From Pteria penguin (taxonomy: Eukaryota > Mollusca > Bivalvia > Pterioida > Pteriidae): a stretch of 64,000 nucleotides of DNA. This document shows, piece by piece, positions 1 through 10,071 of this stretch; the stretch's first letter is position 1, and each line of letters starts with the position of its first letter. The DNA lies in contig CM068588.1 in the NCBI GenBank assembly GCA_035048485.1, forward strand, positions 372,001-436,000, given 5' to 3'. A program made the translations under genes and the position numbers. The notes beneath the pieces are model-generated. The model was not told where the DNA came from and made no database searches. It saw nothing but the letters and a program-made list of their open reading frames with translations.

Positions 1-281
1 ATTTTATGTACCGGACTTCCCTTTGGAGGATTTCTTCGAATCTTTAATGGAAACGTTTAAGTCAGATATTTGAAGTGAATACCTAATTTGCATTAAAATT
101 GCAAGTTTAAGGTTCCGAGATGTACCTCGGCAATCTGACATGTGATCATATTTCAACATACTGTACATACTGTACATTATCAAAAAGATAATATCTTGTA
201 TTTCTATATTTCTTGAAAAAAAAACAAAACAAAATAAACTTTCATAGCATTTAATCACTTTTGAAACTTAATTATGAAAAA

Positions 282-500
282 TAAATATAGAACATATATA
301 CTTTTTTATTTTGTGCACCAGATGTGCATTTCGACAACTTATGTCTCTTCAGTGATGCACGTGGCCGAATGGTTGGTATTCTCATATTATATAAATATTT
401 GAAGAGCAGTATTAAAACCAAAATGACCAAACAAGTGAGCCAAAGAATCAATCTAAGGACAGAGCTATGCATGAAGGAGATATTCCTTAGTTTTAAAGTG
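282..500 (+). repeat. Dispersed module, copy 1
   Basis: A module of about 190 bp runs from GTGCACCAGATGTGCATTTC through TGTCTCTTCAGTGATGC to a second conserved block, TCTAAGGACAGAGCTATGCA. The first block recurs at 632-760, 7105-7205 and 3750-3800. Both blocks recur inverted at 19495-19676. The short ORFs across it read differently in each copy, so it is treated as a repeat and not a gene. I infer it is part of the non-coding end of a retroelement; the family is not identified. Confidence 0.7.
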
Positions 501-631
501 ATTTACATAATTTCATGACGGAAAATTTTAAGTATATGTCTCATGTCAGTACAAAAGCAATGAAAATTAGACTTATGATGCCCTCGGGGAATATCAGTCC
601 ACCAGCAGTGACACCGGCCTAGTTGTTATGA

Positions 632-760
632 TAAATATAGAACATATATACTTTTCAATTTTGTGCACCAGCTGCGCAAATCGACAACTTATGTCTCTTC
701 AGTGAAGCTCGTGGCCGAATGGTTGGTATTCTCATATTATATATATATATTTGAAGAGCA
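632..760 (+). repeat. Dispersed module, copy 2 (first block)
   Basis: This copy repeats the GTGCACCAG / GACAACTTATGTCTCTTCAG block of copy 1, about 350 bp downstream in direct orientation. It includes the flanking AAATATAGAACATATATACTTTT and a TA-rich tract. No coding potential is seen. Confidence 0.7.
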
Positions 761-770
761 GTATTAATAC

Positions 771-1635
771 CTGAACTTTCCTGAACAAATACTGAAAATG
801 ATAAATTTGATCATTTCACACAATGTATCTACCCTTTGTGTAATGTATTCAGGAATTCAACATTTAATTTCAAGTTTGCTTTCTTTTACGTAGAGCAACT
901 TTTTCATGTTTAACCCAGCATTTGAATATTTGTCATCAATAAATTGAAATCCAGAGGCTCAGTAATTACATTGCTTCGACGTAAAATGTTTCTGGTTATA
1001 AATGTCATTAAATATGCGATGCCACATTTGACTGCAAACTTCTGCATAAAAAGATACCTCAATGCTTTCTTTGGATTAATGGCTTATTTATGTAAAGCTA
1101 TATAAACCGTGTCGCCTTACAGAAGCAGCTATCATAATTATTCATGAAAACAACATAAATCAACCAATCAATCTATTCATCAATATAATAGCATCACTAC
1201 CCCTTAATGTCTTTAGGCATGTCCATAACAAGATTTTTACATTCATGTTGCTCACTTTTGAGACAGATCCTGGTTGCCTCTTCAACCAGTTTAACTTTTC
1301 TTACCTCGTAGATTTAAGTTGTTTAAATGTTTTTCATATAGATATAAATACATAAATCTGTAAAAATTAATGCATTTAGATATATTGTCTCTTCAGTGAT
1401 GCTCTAGACCAAACCTGTGGAAATCCTATATACTTCAAGAATAAACTTTTTCATAGATGATCTAAAGTAAGAGCCAGATGCCATATCATGATGAATATAC
1501 TCCTCCATGCAATGTTTTACCTCAATAACCTTTTATTTTTCTACTTATCAACTTACCACAAATCATTGAAACATAGATTATTTCGAGATCTTTTTATTTC
1601 GGATTTTATTTACTTTTATTATAAGCTTTATAATC
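771..1635. other. No gene seen
   Basis: AT-rich sequence without a supported ORF. A diverged fragment of the TGTCTCTTCAGTGATGC block lies near 1385-1405. Nothing else is recognised. Confidence 0.5.
1593..1598 (-). terminator. Possible poly(A) signal, peptide pseudocopy
   Basis: AATAAA on the minus strand about 140 bases past the stop. It matches in position the signal of the intact copy at 7311-7316. Another AATAAA follows at 1605-1610. Confidence 0.4.
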
Positions 1636-1738
1636 AAGTACATATGGATTGACATTCATAACCCATTAAACTACAAACATGATATATTAAATACTGCACG
1701 TTTGAAGATCAATTCCTTATGCACTTCACGCCTGTGAC

Positions 1739-2450
1739 CTAATACCGACGTGCAGGGTAACCATGTCTTACGTGCCCTCCATGGTACACAGTTTGTCCAT
1801 ATCCTCCTCCTCCGCGGTTCCATCCGGCATGAAAGAGATGCCCTATATGTGCTCCACCACGGTAACCTCTACCTACAAGACAGAATGTTACATTACAATT
1901 ACAGTTGCCAGGAATAACGCTTTAGAATTTTGAAAAGAAAAATTATAAAATACGACAGTAACTGGCGCTATGTCAGGGTCTTTTATGATTACATTTGCTC
2001 AGTAGTTTGGAAATTTCAACATCTACTTAGTGATCACTCAGTAGTTTAAAGTGAATAGTGACCTAAGCCGGTACCATTTGTACATAGTATTATTAATGTT
2101 TTACCTACATATTCAAACTAGGATCCAAACTTAGGTTTAATGAAACTGTATTAGAATAAGTACTAAACCAATCAAAATGCGTTTTACATGTAAAATTTAA
2201 TGATGTATGTTGAACGAAACTAAGAAACGCCTGCCTATAATAGAATTAATACAAACATGTAGCTCAGGTAAAAAATTAACAAGGGCATATACATTTGTTT
2301 AATTATTCATTTCACATAAATGAACCATATCAAAAGATGAATGAAGCAAAGAAAGTTTATTACCTATTCCATACCGCCCCTCTGCATCATAGATAGTAAC
2401 AACAGAACAAGGCAGATAAGAATAGCACAAAGACCAATTCTGGAAACTAT
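1739..2450 (-). pseudogene. Decayed copy of Gly/His/Tyr-rich secreted peptide gene
   Basis: Exon 2 (1872-1739) is open and still reads RGYRGGAHIGHLF...HGYPARRY to a TAG, behind a good TTGTAG acceptor. Exon 1 (2450-2364) is broken twice compared with the intact sister at 8431-8344. The initiator ATG is ATA at 2448-2450, and one base is lost in the signal-peptide core. That deletion shifts the frame into a TAG exactly at the donor. The donor (GGAATAG|GTAATA) and the TATA box survive. An upstream in-frame Met could still give a short product truncated at the exon junction, but not the mature peptide. I read this as a recent pseudogene; a sequencing error could explain one lesion but hardly both. 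Confidence 0.8.
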
Positions 2451-2499
2451 GCTGACTACCGTGGAAGTAGCTGAGTACCCATCCGACCAGTATGCAAGC

Positions 2500-2507
2500 C
2501 TTTTATA
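2500..2507 (-). promoter_or_regulatory. TATA box of peptide pseudocopy
   Basis: TATAAAAG on the minus strand, about 50 bases upstream of the mutated start. It is identical in context to the box of the intact copy. Confidence 0.6.
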
Positions 2508-2712
2508 CAGTTTTCCAAAAAGATGAGAACATCTGTTATTCCTTGCCATGTATTAATATATGTATATATTACGTTGTGATGAAAGTAACTATGATTTAGA
2601 TTAGTATGTAGGTGAACACATATTTCATGCTAATGTATGGGGAATGACCTTTGCATCTTGATATCAGTGGTATTGATATTAGCATATTCATAAAGTAATC
2701 ATTTAGTATGTA

Positions 2713-3410
2713 TACTGAAAAATTGCTATCATAAATTTAAGCAACGGGCGTATAATACATTGGTATTCTTTTTTCTCTGGGTTTATATATGTTGATGGAA
2801 AGGGTTGAATTCAATGTGTTTTATATCAGTAAATATTATATATATTCATTGGGTGGAATAACCCAAATTTAGCTCTTCGTTTCATCTTGGTAAAAATATC
2901 GCTCCACATATATCCAAGGTAAAAATATAAGGTATCAAGTAATGTTCCGTGCGATAATCGATATGAAATGACAAATAATAAGTAAAAGCAATCAAAGACC
3001 CCCAAGATGTGCGACAAGTTATGATGGAGAAGTAAGCATCTCTGCCGACCGATCACAACCGCCATGCATCATTTATTGACAATGTTTTAGAATTATTAAT
3101 ATATGCACAACCACTGTAATTGCCCGAGGCTGAGATAAAGCTTTCAAGACATAAGTTGTTTATTTCTGTATGAATAACATTGATCCATGACGTCGTAACG
3201 TCCCATATTTGATCCACTTTTCAACACAGAAAGAGGTATTTGGCATACGTTTGGTTGTTGTGCTTATGACGTCATAATGAAATATCTGACATTTCTAATT
3301 TTGCTTGACGTCATCAAAGTCGTATTTTGCGTTAACGTGCTTGACATTTGACGAAAGTATGTCATTTTGGATAAACGTTACGTTGTCTTGGGACACCAGC
3401 TGTTTCTTCT
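2713..3410. other. No gene seen
   Basis: AT-rich sequence with several TGACGTCA-like motifs (around 3187, 3266 and 3308). No ORF with family resemblance and no repeat match within the window was noticed. Confidence 0.4.
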
Positions 3411-3411
3411 A

Positions 3412-3505
3412 ATTTATAACTATATTATTTATATTCATGTATTGTATAGCTCCATGGTGACTTCTGCCACATAACTGAGCCAGTAACTCCTCTTTTTTCT
3501 TCCCT
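3412..3505 (+). repeat. Solo copy of terminal repeat T
   Basis: It contains TAGCTCCATGGTGACTTCTG and CATAACTGAGCCAGTAACTC followed by a T-rich end. The same sequence forms the outer arms at 13580-13721 (inverted) and 16828-16968, and a shorter solo copy at 9357-9415. Here it stands alone, followed by a (TA)n run near 3580-3602. Confidence 0.75.
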
Positions 3506-3715
3506 CCGAAATGATTTGCTGATGTGGTTTATAAATAGGAAATGGAAGTTTCCAGTATGATATTTTGGCGTTAAAAGCGCATATATATATATATATATAT
3601 ATTTCATCCAGGAATGAATTACAATGGCTGATGCATTTATGAGATATAATGCGAATTGATAAATGCATCAGCAACTGTAATTCATTCATGCATGAAAAAA
3701 ATAAGACACTTATTC

Positions 3716-3925
3716 TATAAAAAAGAACATATATGCATTTATCAACTCAGTGTACCGAATGCGCATATCGACAAATAATGTCTCCTCAGTGATTCTCAAG
3801 GCTGAATCTGTGGCAAGCAAAGGTGTAATATTTAAAGAAATAACTATTTACCATATAACCTAAAATTATATCCAAATAATCCGTCTCATGACAGAGTTGT
3901 GTATCAAAAAGATACTCCCTAACAG
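3716..3925 (+). repeat. Dispersed module, diverged copy
   Basis: A diverged version of the 282-500 module. The CGACAAATAATGTCTCCTCAG block is followed about 120 bases later by a degenerate GACAGAGTTGTGTATC block. A second downstream block (ATCTAAGGACAGAGTTGTAT) occurs near 4019. Confidence 0.55.
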
Positions 3926-3954
3926 AATAATTTACAAAATTTTAGCATAGTGTA

Positions 3955-5240
3955 TTGATAGTATATATTTTGCGTCAGTACAGAAACACAGGTTACCAGG
4001 TTTGTGATTATCAGCGGGATCTAAGGACAGAGTTGTATGAGAGAGATATTTATTCTAAAATAAGTGTCATTACAGAAGTACTGAAAATTATAAAGTTGCT
4101 TATGTCATACTGGAAAGACACAAGACCCATAGAGACATTACTTTATAAATATTACTATTACAATGTTCCAGCATTTCATAGATATTTATTTGGAAGGCGG
4201 TTACGTTTTGCCAAGTTTAATATTTACTTTGAATCTCAGTTTTTGTGTCATCTGTATGTTTGCCTCAAAAGCACCTGGTCTCATTTTTATGTTTTGGTGA
4301 TATCCAAGTCTATTAGTGTCTACTTCGGAATATTATTGTTAGTAACATGTATACCAGTGAAATAACATATCTTACGTTTGTATTTTACATTTAGGTCTTC
4401 ATATCCCATATTTTGCTTTAATCTGTCTAAAAAAGGAATAAATAAAAGCATCTGATTCAGCCGTATGACAGAAGTCTCCACGAAGATGCCCTGTTAATCA
4501 TGTTTTATTTGAAAATACTCATTAGAACATCGCATAAACTTTCCATTAATGTGATGATCCGTCATATAAAGTTGCGTATTGATTCATTGAAGTTCCACAT
4601 TTAAAACCCTTCTTCCTCATACCTTCGATATACATGTATATTAATTTTCAATTGTTGAAGTTTCTCTTCATACACATTTCTTTATGACAAACTTGATAAT
4701 TTCAATTTCAGATTACCAATTTATTTTCTAAGTTGCAACATACCGACCCACTCTATGTTCTAACTACGAAGAGTTCGTCCTGGACGCTTAGCAACTTCCT
4801 ACCAAGCTACTGACACAGGGATATGTTAGGAAAGGTTGTCGTTACTCACAGAATCTCATGCAGTTTGTCGTTTTCTCTCCGAAACATTAACCTATATTTT
4901 GGGTCATGATCATATAATTGATCTTTTAGCAATGCTGGTTTCGGCAATTTATCTGAACTACATCTTGCAGGCTTCTACAGCGTTTTGAAACAGGTGTTGA
5001 ATGCAAACAGGAGATGATCAATCCTCATGAGCACCTAGTCTCACCCCAGTTTTAAATTGGAGCTTGCGTTCGTCTTTATGTGGAACCATAATTGATATCC
5101 TCCGTTTACTCTAAGATTTTGCGATTAGATTAACCCCGAGATACGTCTTCCTTACAAGTGCATAATTATCCCTTATATGTGAATAACAAATTTAATTTCT
5201 AATTCCGTAATTTTCGTAAAAATCTTGGTTGTGGAGACAT
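3955..5240. other. No convincing gene; one open frame of 136 codons
   Basis: An open frame at 3955-4365 begins inside repeat sequence and has no recognisable motif. I regard it as chance or repeat-derived. The rest, to 5240, is unassigned AT-rich DNA. Confidence 0.35.
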
Positions 5241-5255
5241 ATTGCTTTCACTACG

Positions 5256-5268
5256 TTTATTATTATTA

Positions 5269-5330
<62 letters not shown>

Positions 5331-5382
5331 GGTGGTGGTGGTGGTGGTGGTGGTGATGGTGGTGTTACTATTATTATTATTA
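5256..5382. repeat. Compound microsatellite (ATT)n-(GGT)n-(ATT)n
   Basis: About 25 ATT units are followed by about ten GGT units and a short return to ATT. Open frames of poly-Ile/poly-Gly/poly-Pro on both strands are artefacts of this tract. It sits at the left end of the repeat at 5383-5940. Confidence 0.95.
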
Positions 5383-5940
5383 TAATTTCTTTCTTTTCTC
5401 CTAATGTTGTCCGTACATTTTCTCGGAGACTACTCATCGAAACTTCACAAGATAGTTGCCCACCTTGAGTAGATTTTTAAAAAAGTTTCAAAATCGACCT
5501 CGTGATCTTGACCTTGGAGTTTGACCTACTAATAAAAAAGGAAATTCAACCTAAGTCATAACTTTAGAATGGCAGGTGATATGATTTTGATATTCTACGT
5601 GTAAATTCCTCTTGACAAGATCTTTAAGTTGGTATCAAAATTTTCGACCTCGTGACCTTGGAGTTTGACCTACCTTTTAAGAAATTTAACGTTGGCCATA
5701 AGTTTGAATGGCAGGTGACAATGTTATGATATTTCATACGAGTAATCCATGAAAACAGAGAAAGGGGAATTTGATATATTTACCTTTATCTCCAATAATT
5801 TAAATTCTGATAAAAATCAAGACATAAATGGCACTTCAAATTTATTGTTTAAAATAAAATAGTACAAATGTTTAATTAGGAACTAAAAGCTCAGGTAAGC
5901 TTTTGTCATAGCGCTTCATTTGAGAGACTTTTGTGGTCGC
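5383..5940 (+). repeat. Dispersed repeat with TGACCTTG half sites, copy 1
   Basis: Begins with TTTCTTTTCTCCTAATGTTG and repeats the phrase GACCTTGGAGTTTGACCTAC with AACTTTTGAATGGCAGGTGA-like sequence between. A second, similar copy starts near 5975. Non-coding. The nuclear-receptor-like half sites are discussed in the findings. Confidence 0.7.
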
Positions 5941-5974
5941 TAGACCACATTTTCTTATATTTATTATTAATGTT

Positions 5975-6530
5975 TTTCTTTCTTTATTCTCCGCTTATCT
6001 TGTCAGCACATTTTCTCGAAGACCAACTACCCTTTTTGAAACTTCACAAGATTGTTACCCACACTGAGTAGATATGGACAAAAGTTTCAAAATTGACTTT
6101 GTGACCTTAACCTTGGATTATGACCTATTGTTAAAGAAATTTATCCTTGGCCATAACTTTTGAATGTCGGGTGTTATGGCTGTTACATCTTACGTGTGAA
6201 TTCCTCATGACAAGAACTTTCAGATGGCATCAGAATATTTGATGCCGTGACCTTAACCTTGGAGTTTGACCTACTTTAAAAAAAGTTTTAGATGGCATAT
6301 CAACTTCGTGATTATGACCTTGGAGTTTGACCTATTTTAAAGGGATTTAACCTTGGCCAGAACTTTTGAATGGTGAGTGATATGGCTTTGATGTTTTACG
6401 CATAAATTCCTCATGACAAGAACTTTCAGATGGCATCAAAATTGTTGATGCCGTGACCTTAACCTTGGAGTATGACCTTCTTTTGAAGAAATTTAACCTT
6501 GACCATACCTTTGGAATGGTTTGTATGGAA
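5975..6530 (+). repeat. Dispersed repeat with TGACCTTG half sites, copy 2
   Basis: Restarts with a short ATT run, TTTCTTTCTTTATTCTCC and the same TTCTCGAAGACCA / TTGAAACTTCACAAGAT phrases as copy 1. It then gives several units containing CCTTGGAGTTTGACCTA and CTCATGACAAGAACTTTCAG. Confidence 0.7.
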
Positions 6531-6539
6531 TTTGAAATT

Positions 6540-7080
6540 ATACTAGATCCCTATATCGATAACAGAACTTCCTCAGTGACGATTTCAAACGTTTCTCAAT
6601 ATATCCTTGTGAGCTCGCTCTTAGGACGAAATTTTCGCCACAGCATAGCGTATAAGTTGTGAAATGAAGGAGAGGAAGGCATGTTGCTACTCAGAAAAGG
6701 GAAGGTGGTAATAATGAAATTGAAATCGTTACATTTGACGTAGAGAGAGGTTACTAATGAAGCATCGTCCCTAATTGATGAGAGTATATCGAGGTATGAA
6801 GTAGAAGATGCGCTCTCAGTTGTATCTCTTACTCCAATTCTTTTGGATGTGTGATGTTTAGGTAATCCTTAAATACAGGGTTGTTAATCAACAAATCGTT
6901 ATCGATATATCTGTATGTAAAGTTGAACCGAGATGCTAATTCTCAATTGCGTTTGTAGAGCAGAGACTGCATGAATTCTGCTTCGTAAGAGTACAAAAAA
7001 TAGCGGCCAGAAGAGGCCCGCAATTAGTACCCATCGGAATGCCAACAATCTGTTAGGATAGTTTCCCACCAAAGACGGAA
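6540..7080 (-). pseudogene. Decayed reverse-transcriptase fragment
   Basis: Minus-strand reading gives QIVGIPMGTN-type sequence near 7050-7020 and GPLLAAIF next to it. Further on come a degenerate YIDN-type active-site region and a C-terminal SSLRKF-like segment near 6570. All are broken by many stops and shifts. The order matches the better preserved element at 10072-12178, so this is an old 5'-truncated copy of the same or a close family. No function is expected. Confidence 0.75.
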
Positions 7081-7104
7081 GTATGCTATGATGAATATAC
7101 TTAT

Positions 7105-7205
7105 ACATAAATATAGAACATATATACTTTTTCATTTAATGCACCATATGTGAATTTCGACAACTTATGTCTCTTCAGTGATGCTCGTGGCCAAATGATT
7201 GGAAT
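7105..7205 (+). repeat. Dispersed module, copy 3 (first block)
   Basis: Carries ATAGAACATATATACTTTTT and CGACAACTTATGTCTCTTCAG as at 282 and 632. It directly abuts the RT fragment on its left. Confidence 0.65.
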
Positions 7206-7310
7206 TCCCAAAAAACCAATCAAGTTCTCCATACTCATTGTTTCCATAGCTGATGCGTTGTTGGATTATAGATTAATTAGCAATATGTTTAATTCAGGCT
7301 TTAATTTCTT

Positions 7311-7316
7311 TTTATT
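7311..7316 (-). terminator. Poly(A) signal of secreted-peptide gene
   Basis: AATAAA on the minus strand, about 110 bases after the stop codon at 7424. This would give a compact 3' UTR. Confidence 0.55.
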
Positions 7317-7423
7317 TTTATCAAGTACATGTGGATTGAAATTCATAACCCATTAAACTACAAACATAACATTTAACACTGCATTTATGGAAATCAATTC
7401 CCCATGCACTTCACGCCTGTGAC

Positions 7424-7557
7424 CTAATACCGACGTGCAGGGTAACCATGTCCTACGTGCCCTCCATGGTACACAGTTTGTCCATATCCTCCTCCTCCGC
7501 GGTTCCATCCGGCATGAAAGAGATGCCTTATATGTGCTCCACCACGGTAACCTCTAT
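7424..7557 (-). CDS. Secreted-peptide gene, exon 2 (mature peptide)
   Basis: 134 nt. Two bases complete codon 30 (Asp), followed by 43 codons and TAG. It contains the GGGGYG run and repeated HG/GH steps. The exon is open and conserved in the sister copy with only a few substitutions. Confidence 0.8.
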
Positions 7558-8431
7558 CTATTAGACAAAATGTTGCATTACAATTACAGTTGCCAGGAAT
7601 AACACTTCAAAATTTTAAAATATAAACTTGTGAAATACGAAACTAACTTGCCCTATGCCGAGCAATGTTGAGATTCATTCATAATGAGCTATGTTGGGAA
7701 TTTTCAAAATCGACTTAATATTCACAAGGTTGTTTATACTGAATAGTGACGTTAGATTATACCGTTTTTTATATTATTATTATTACGGTATTTCCCAAAG
7801 TTTCCAAACCATGGTACAACCTGCCGTAATACAGACTTAATAAATGGATCTTTTTTTTTTTTTTCGTTGGATGGAGGTATACAACAGGTTGGGGGATGTT
7901 AAGGCCTGACATTAGCATTAATGCTCCATCCAAAGAAAAAAAATGGATTCATTCCTTATCATTTAATTTCTGTCAAACATGTTTTACATTCTCAAGAATT
8001 GATACGTTATGTTTGCACTTTTTCTCAACATCTTTAAACTTCTGCCGCGGTTGTGTCAATATATTGACGTCACAGTTAACAGAAAGAGGGAAATTACGTC
8101 GTCAGATAAAACAGTTCTTGGCTGACATATACCACTAACCTTAAAACCATTAAAATGCGTGTTACATGTAAAATTTAATGATGTATGTTTTCCTGAAACT
8201 AAAATACGCCTGCCTATATTAGAATTAGTACAAACATATAGCTCATGTAAAAAATTAACAAGGGCATGTACATTTGTTAAATTATTCATTTCACATAAAT
8301 GTATCCTATCAAAAGTTGAATGAAGCAAAGGAAAGTTTCTTACCTATTCTATATCGCCCCTCTGCATTATCGATAGTAACAAATAGAACAAGGCATATAA
8401 GAATAGCACAAAGACCAATTCTGGAAACCAT
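7424..8431 (-). CDS. Two-exon gene for a small secreted Gly/Arg/His/Tyr-rich peptide
   Basis: Exon 1 (8431-8344) encodes a classical signal peptide: MVSR followed by a Leu/Ile/Val/Cys core, ending NAEG, with cleavage likely near residue 25. The donor is GAATAG|GTAAGA. Exon 2 (7557-7424) joins in phase after a TAATAG acceptor and ends at TAG. The product is 73 residues. The predicted mature peptide of about 48 residues has 13 Gly, 8 Arg, 6 His and 6 Tyr, no Cys, no Lys and one Asp, so it is strongly basic; it ends ARRY. I do not recognise a named family. The Gly/Tyr richness and basic RRY tail recall shell-matrix shematrins and Gly-rich antimicrobial peptides in general, but this is analogy only. 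The start was chosen because it opens the signal peptide and lies about 50 bases after a TATA box. A decayed sister copy lies at 1739-2450. Confidence 0.8.
8344..8431 (-). CDS. Secreted-peptide gene, exon 1 (signal peptide)
   Basis: 88 nt: 29 codons plus the first base of codon 30. It holds the whole signal peptide and the first mature residues RYRI. Intron phase is 1. Confidence 0.8.
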
Positions 8432-8480
8432 GCTGACTACAGTTGAAATAGCTGAATACCCATCCGACCTGTATGCAAGC

Positions 8481-8488
8481 CTTTTATA
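8481..8488 (-). promoter_or_regulatory. TATA box of secreted-peptide gene
   Basis: TATAAAAG followed by GCTTGCATAC on the minus strand, 50 bases before the ATG. A start about 30 bases downstream would leave a 5' UTR of only about 20-25 nt. The whole stretch is conserved in the sister copy. Confidence 0.7.
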
Positions 8489-8690
8489 CAATTTTCCAAA
8501 AAGATGAGAACATCTGTTATTCCTTGTCACATATTAATATATGTATATATTACATTTTGATGAAAGTTACTATGATTTAGATTAGTATGTAAGTGAACAC
8601 CCTTTTCTTGCTAATGTATGGGCACTGACCTTTGCCTGTTGATATCAATGGTGTTGATATTAGCATAATCGTAACTAAATCATTTAGTTA

Positions 8691-9356
8691 TCATTTCTTG
8701 TGTGATTTCTGATGACCTTTATCGAAAAACGAAAAGAAAAGAAATATTCATACAAGGAGAAAAATGTTTTTACTGCCGACTTTCACAAATTTTGAATGTT
8801 AAAGATTAACACGTATAAATCAACAGGTAAGGCAGGCAATATGCTTTATCTATAACTTAAGAAGGTAAATAATTGTGTAATCATGCTTATAATTATTTTT
8901 CGCAGTTTATAAATTTATCTATTCGTCTTTCTACTGTTTTTGCTGTCTTTAATTCAAAAATAGTGTTCATGTTCACGTGTTTTAAGATGTAAGTTGATAG
9001 TTGATGCAATGCCAATGTCACACTAACAACGATGTGTTACAATGGACATTCAATTACCCCTGGAAACTAGAAATTAGACAAGGTACAATGTACCAGGGTA
9101 AAACAAGCAAGTCCAATTCTGTCTATGAAAACCAATAATAATTGCTTCGACATACATCGCAGCAATACAGTAAATGTGGACAAACGCTGTACAGAAAAGA
9201 AACACAAAGTAAATCTTTAAGAATTATGAAAACATGTAATATAGTTACATCTATTCCATAATTCTCTCTTTCTATCCATAAGTATTGTTAAGAACTATGG
9301 TTTTTGGAGTAACATTTTGCTATATAGATAACCAAAATATTCGGAGAGTGTTCCTT
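8691..9356. other. No gene seen
   Basis: AT-rich sequence; nothing recognised on either strand. Confidence 0.4.
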
Positions 9357-9415
9357 TATAGCTCCATGGTGACTTCTGCCACATAACTGAGCCAGTAACT
9401 CCTCTTTTTTCTTTA
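9357..9415 (+). repeat. Solo fragment of terminal repeat T
   Basis: About 59 bases matching TAGCTCCATGGTGACTTCTG ... TAACTCCTCTTTTTTCTTT of the arms at 13580 and 16968. Confidence 0.75.
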
Positions 9416-9885
9416 TTGTTCATGTGTATCACAACGTTTAATAATAACAGAACTTTTTTTACGTGTCAGATGCATCTCCTGTCTTTCACCTGCTTTTAAA
9501 TTTGCTAACAAATGTGCACTGGTTTGAAAATGTGAGCGGAAAACATACTGCCTTTGAATATCTTACGGGAAATGATTAAACTTTCAATGAAGTCTGCAGT
9601 TTTATGTAATGTGACTCAAGAATCCCAAATATATCATATCTATCTTGTGAAATATAAAAGAACGTGTAGCTTATGATGTTTGCCTATTGTGGTTATTAAA
9701 ACAGTATAAAACTGTGGACAATCATATGCCTGTGGTTTTGTTATCTTTGAATGTAAAGATGATGGATAAATCCAAACCACAAGTCCAAAAATCATGAAAC
9801 CATAGGACATACAAAATCAGTGAAAATGAAAAACAAATGGAAAATAACAAAATATGTCTACTTGAAGAGCATATGTGAACCCCTG
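9416..9885. other. No gene seen
   Basis: Unassigned AT-rich DNA. Confidence 0.35.
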
Positions 9886-9965
9886 TGATGGAGTGAGATC
9901 AGGTGCCCGGGGAGAGTGAGCATCTCCTGCTTGCTAGCAACACCCGTCACATATACCCCGTAGAA
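9886..9965 (-). repeat. Dispersed repeat, GATCAGGTGCCCGGGGAG family
   Basis: The minus strand reads GGGGACGCTCACTCCTCCCG-like sequence. Related copies occur at 15890-15950 and in the 341-bp duplication at 21340-21985, with diverged traces at 32336 and 36240. It lies just beyond the 3' end of the RT pseudogene. Confidence 0.6.
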
Positions 9966-10071
9966 AGTCAAATCGTGTGAATTCCATATGTATTTATATA
10001 TGGAGAAGTCGAAGTAGGTAACCTTCTAGTATAGAAGGTGTCAAATCTGTGTAAAGTGATCGGAATCGGTC

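Larger units (their letters stand above)
1636..2712 (-). repeat. Duplicated block A (peptide-gene pseudocopy)
   Basis: This block is the same sequence as 7318-8690, in the same orientation. It covers both exons, the intron, the promoter and the 3' flank of the small secreted-peptide gene. The two blocks diverge mainly inside the intron, where block B carries about 300 extra bases. Segmental duplication of one gene is the simplest reading. Confidence 0.85.
7318..8690 (-). repeat. Duplicated block B (intact peptide gene)
   Basis: The counterpart of 1636-2712. Exons and promoter are well conserved between the blocks. The intron here is 786 nt against 491 nt, because of extra sequence around 7840-8130 that includes a poly-T run. 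Confidence 0.85.

Noticed and set aside
3955..4365. 136-codon plus-strand frame as a gene
   Set aside because: No motif, starts in repeat sequence, composition typical of AT-rich chance frames; left unassigned.
5192..5468. Poly-Ile/poly-Pro and poly-Ile/poly-Gly frames on both strands
   Set aside because: Direct translation of the ATT/GGT microsatellite.
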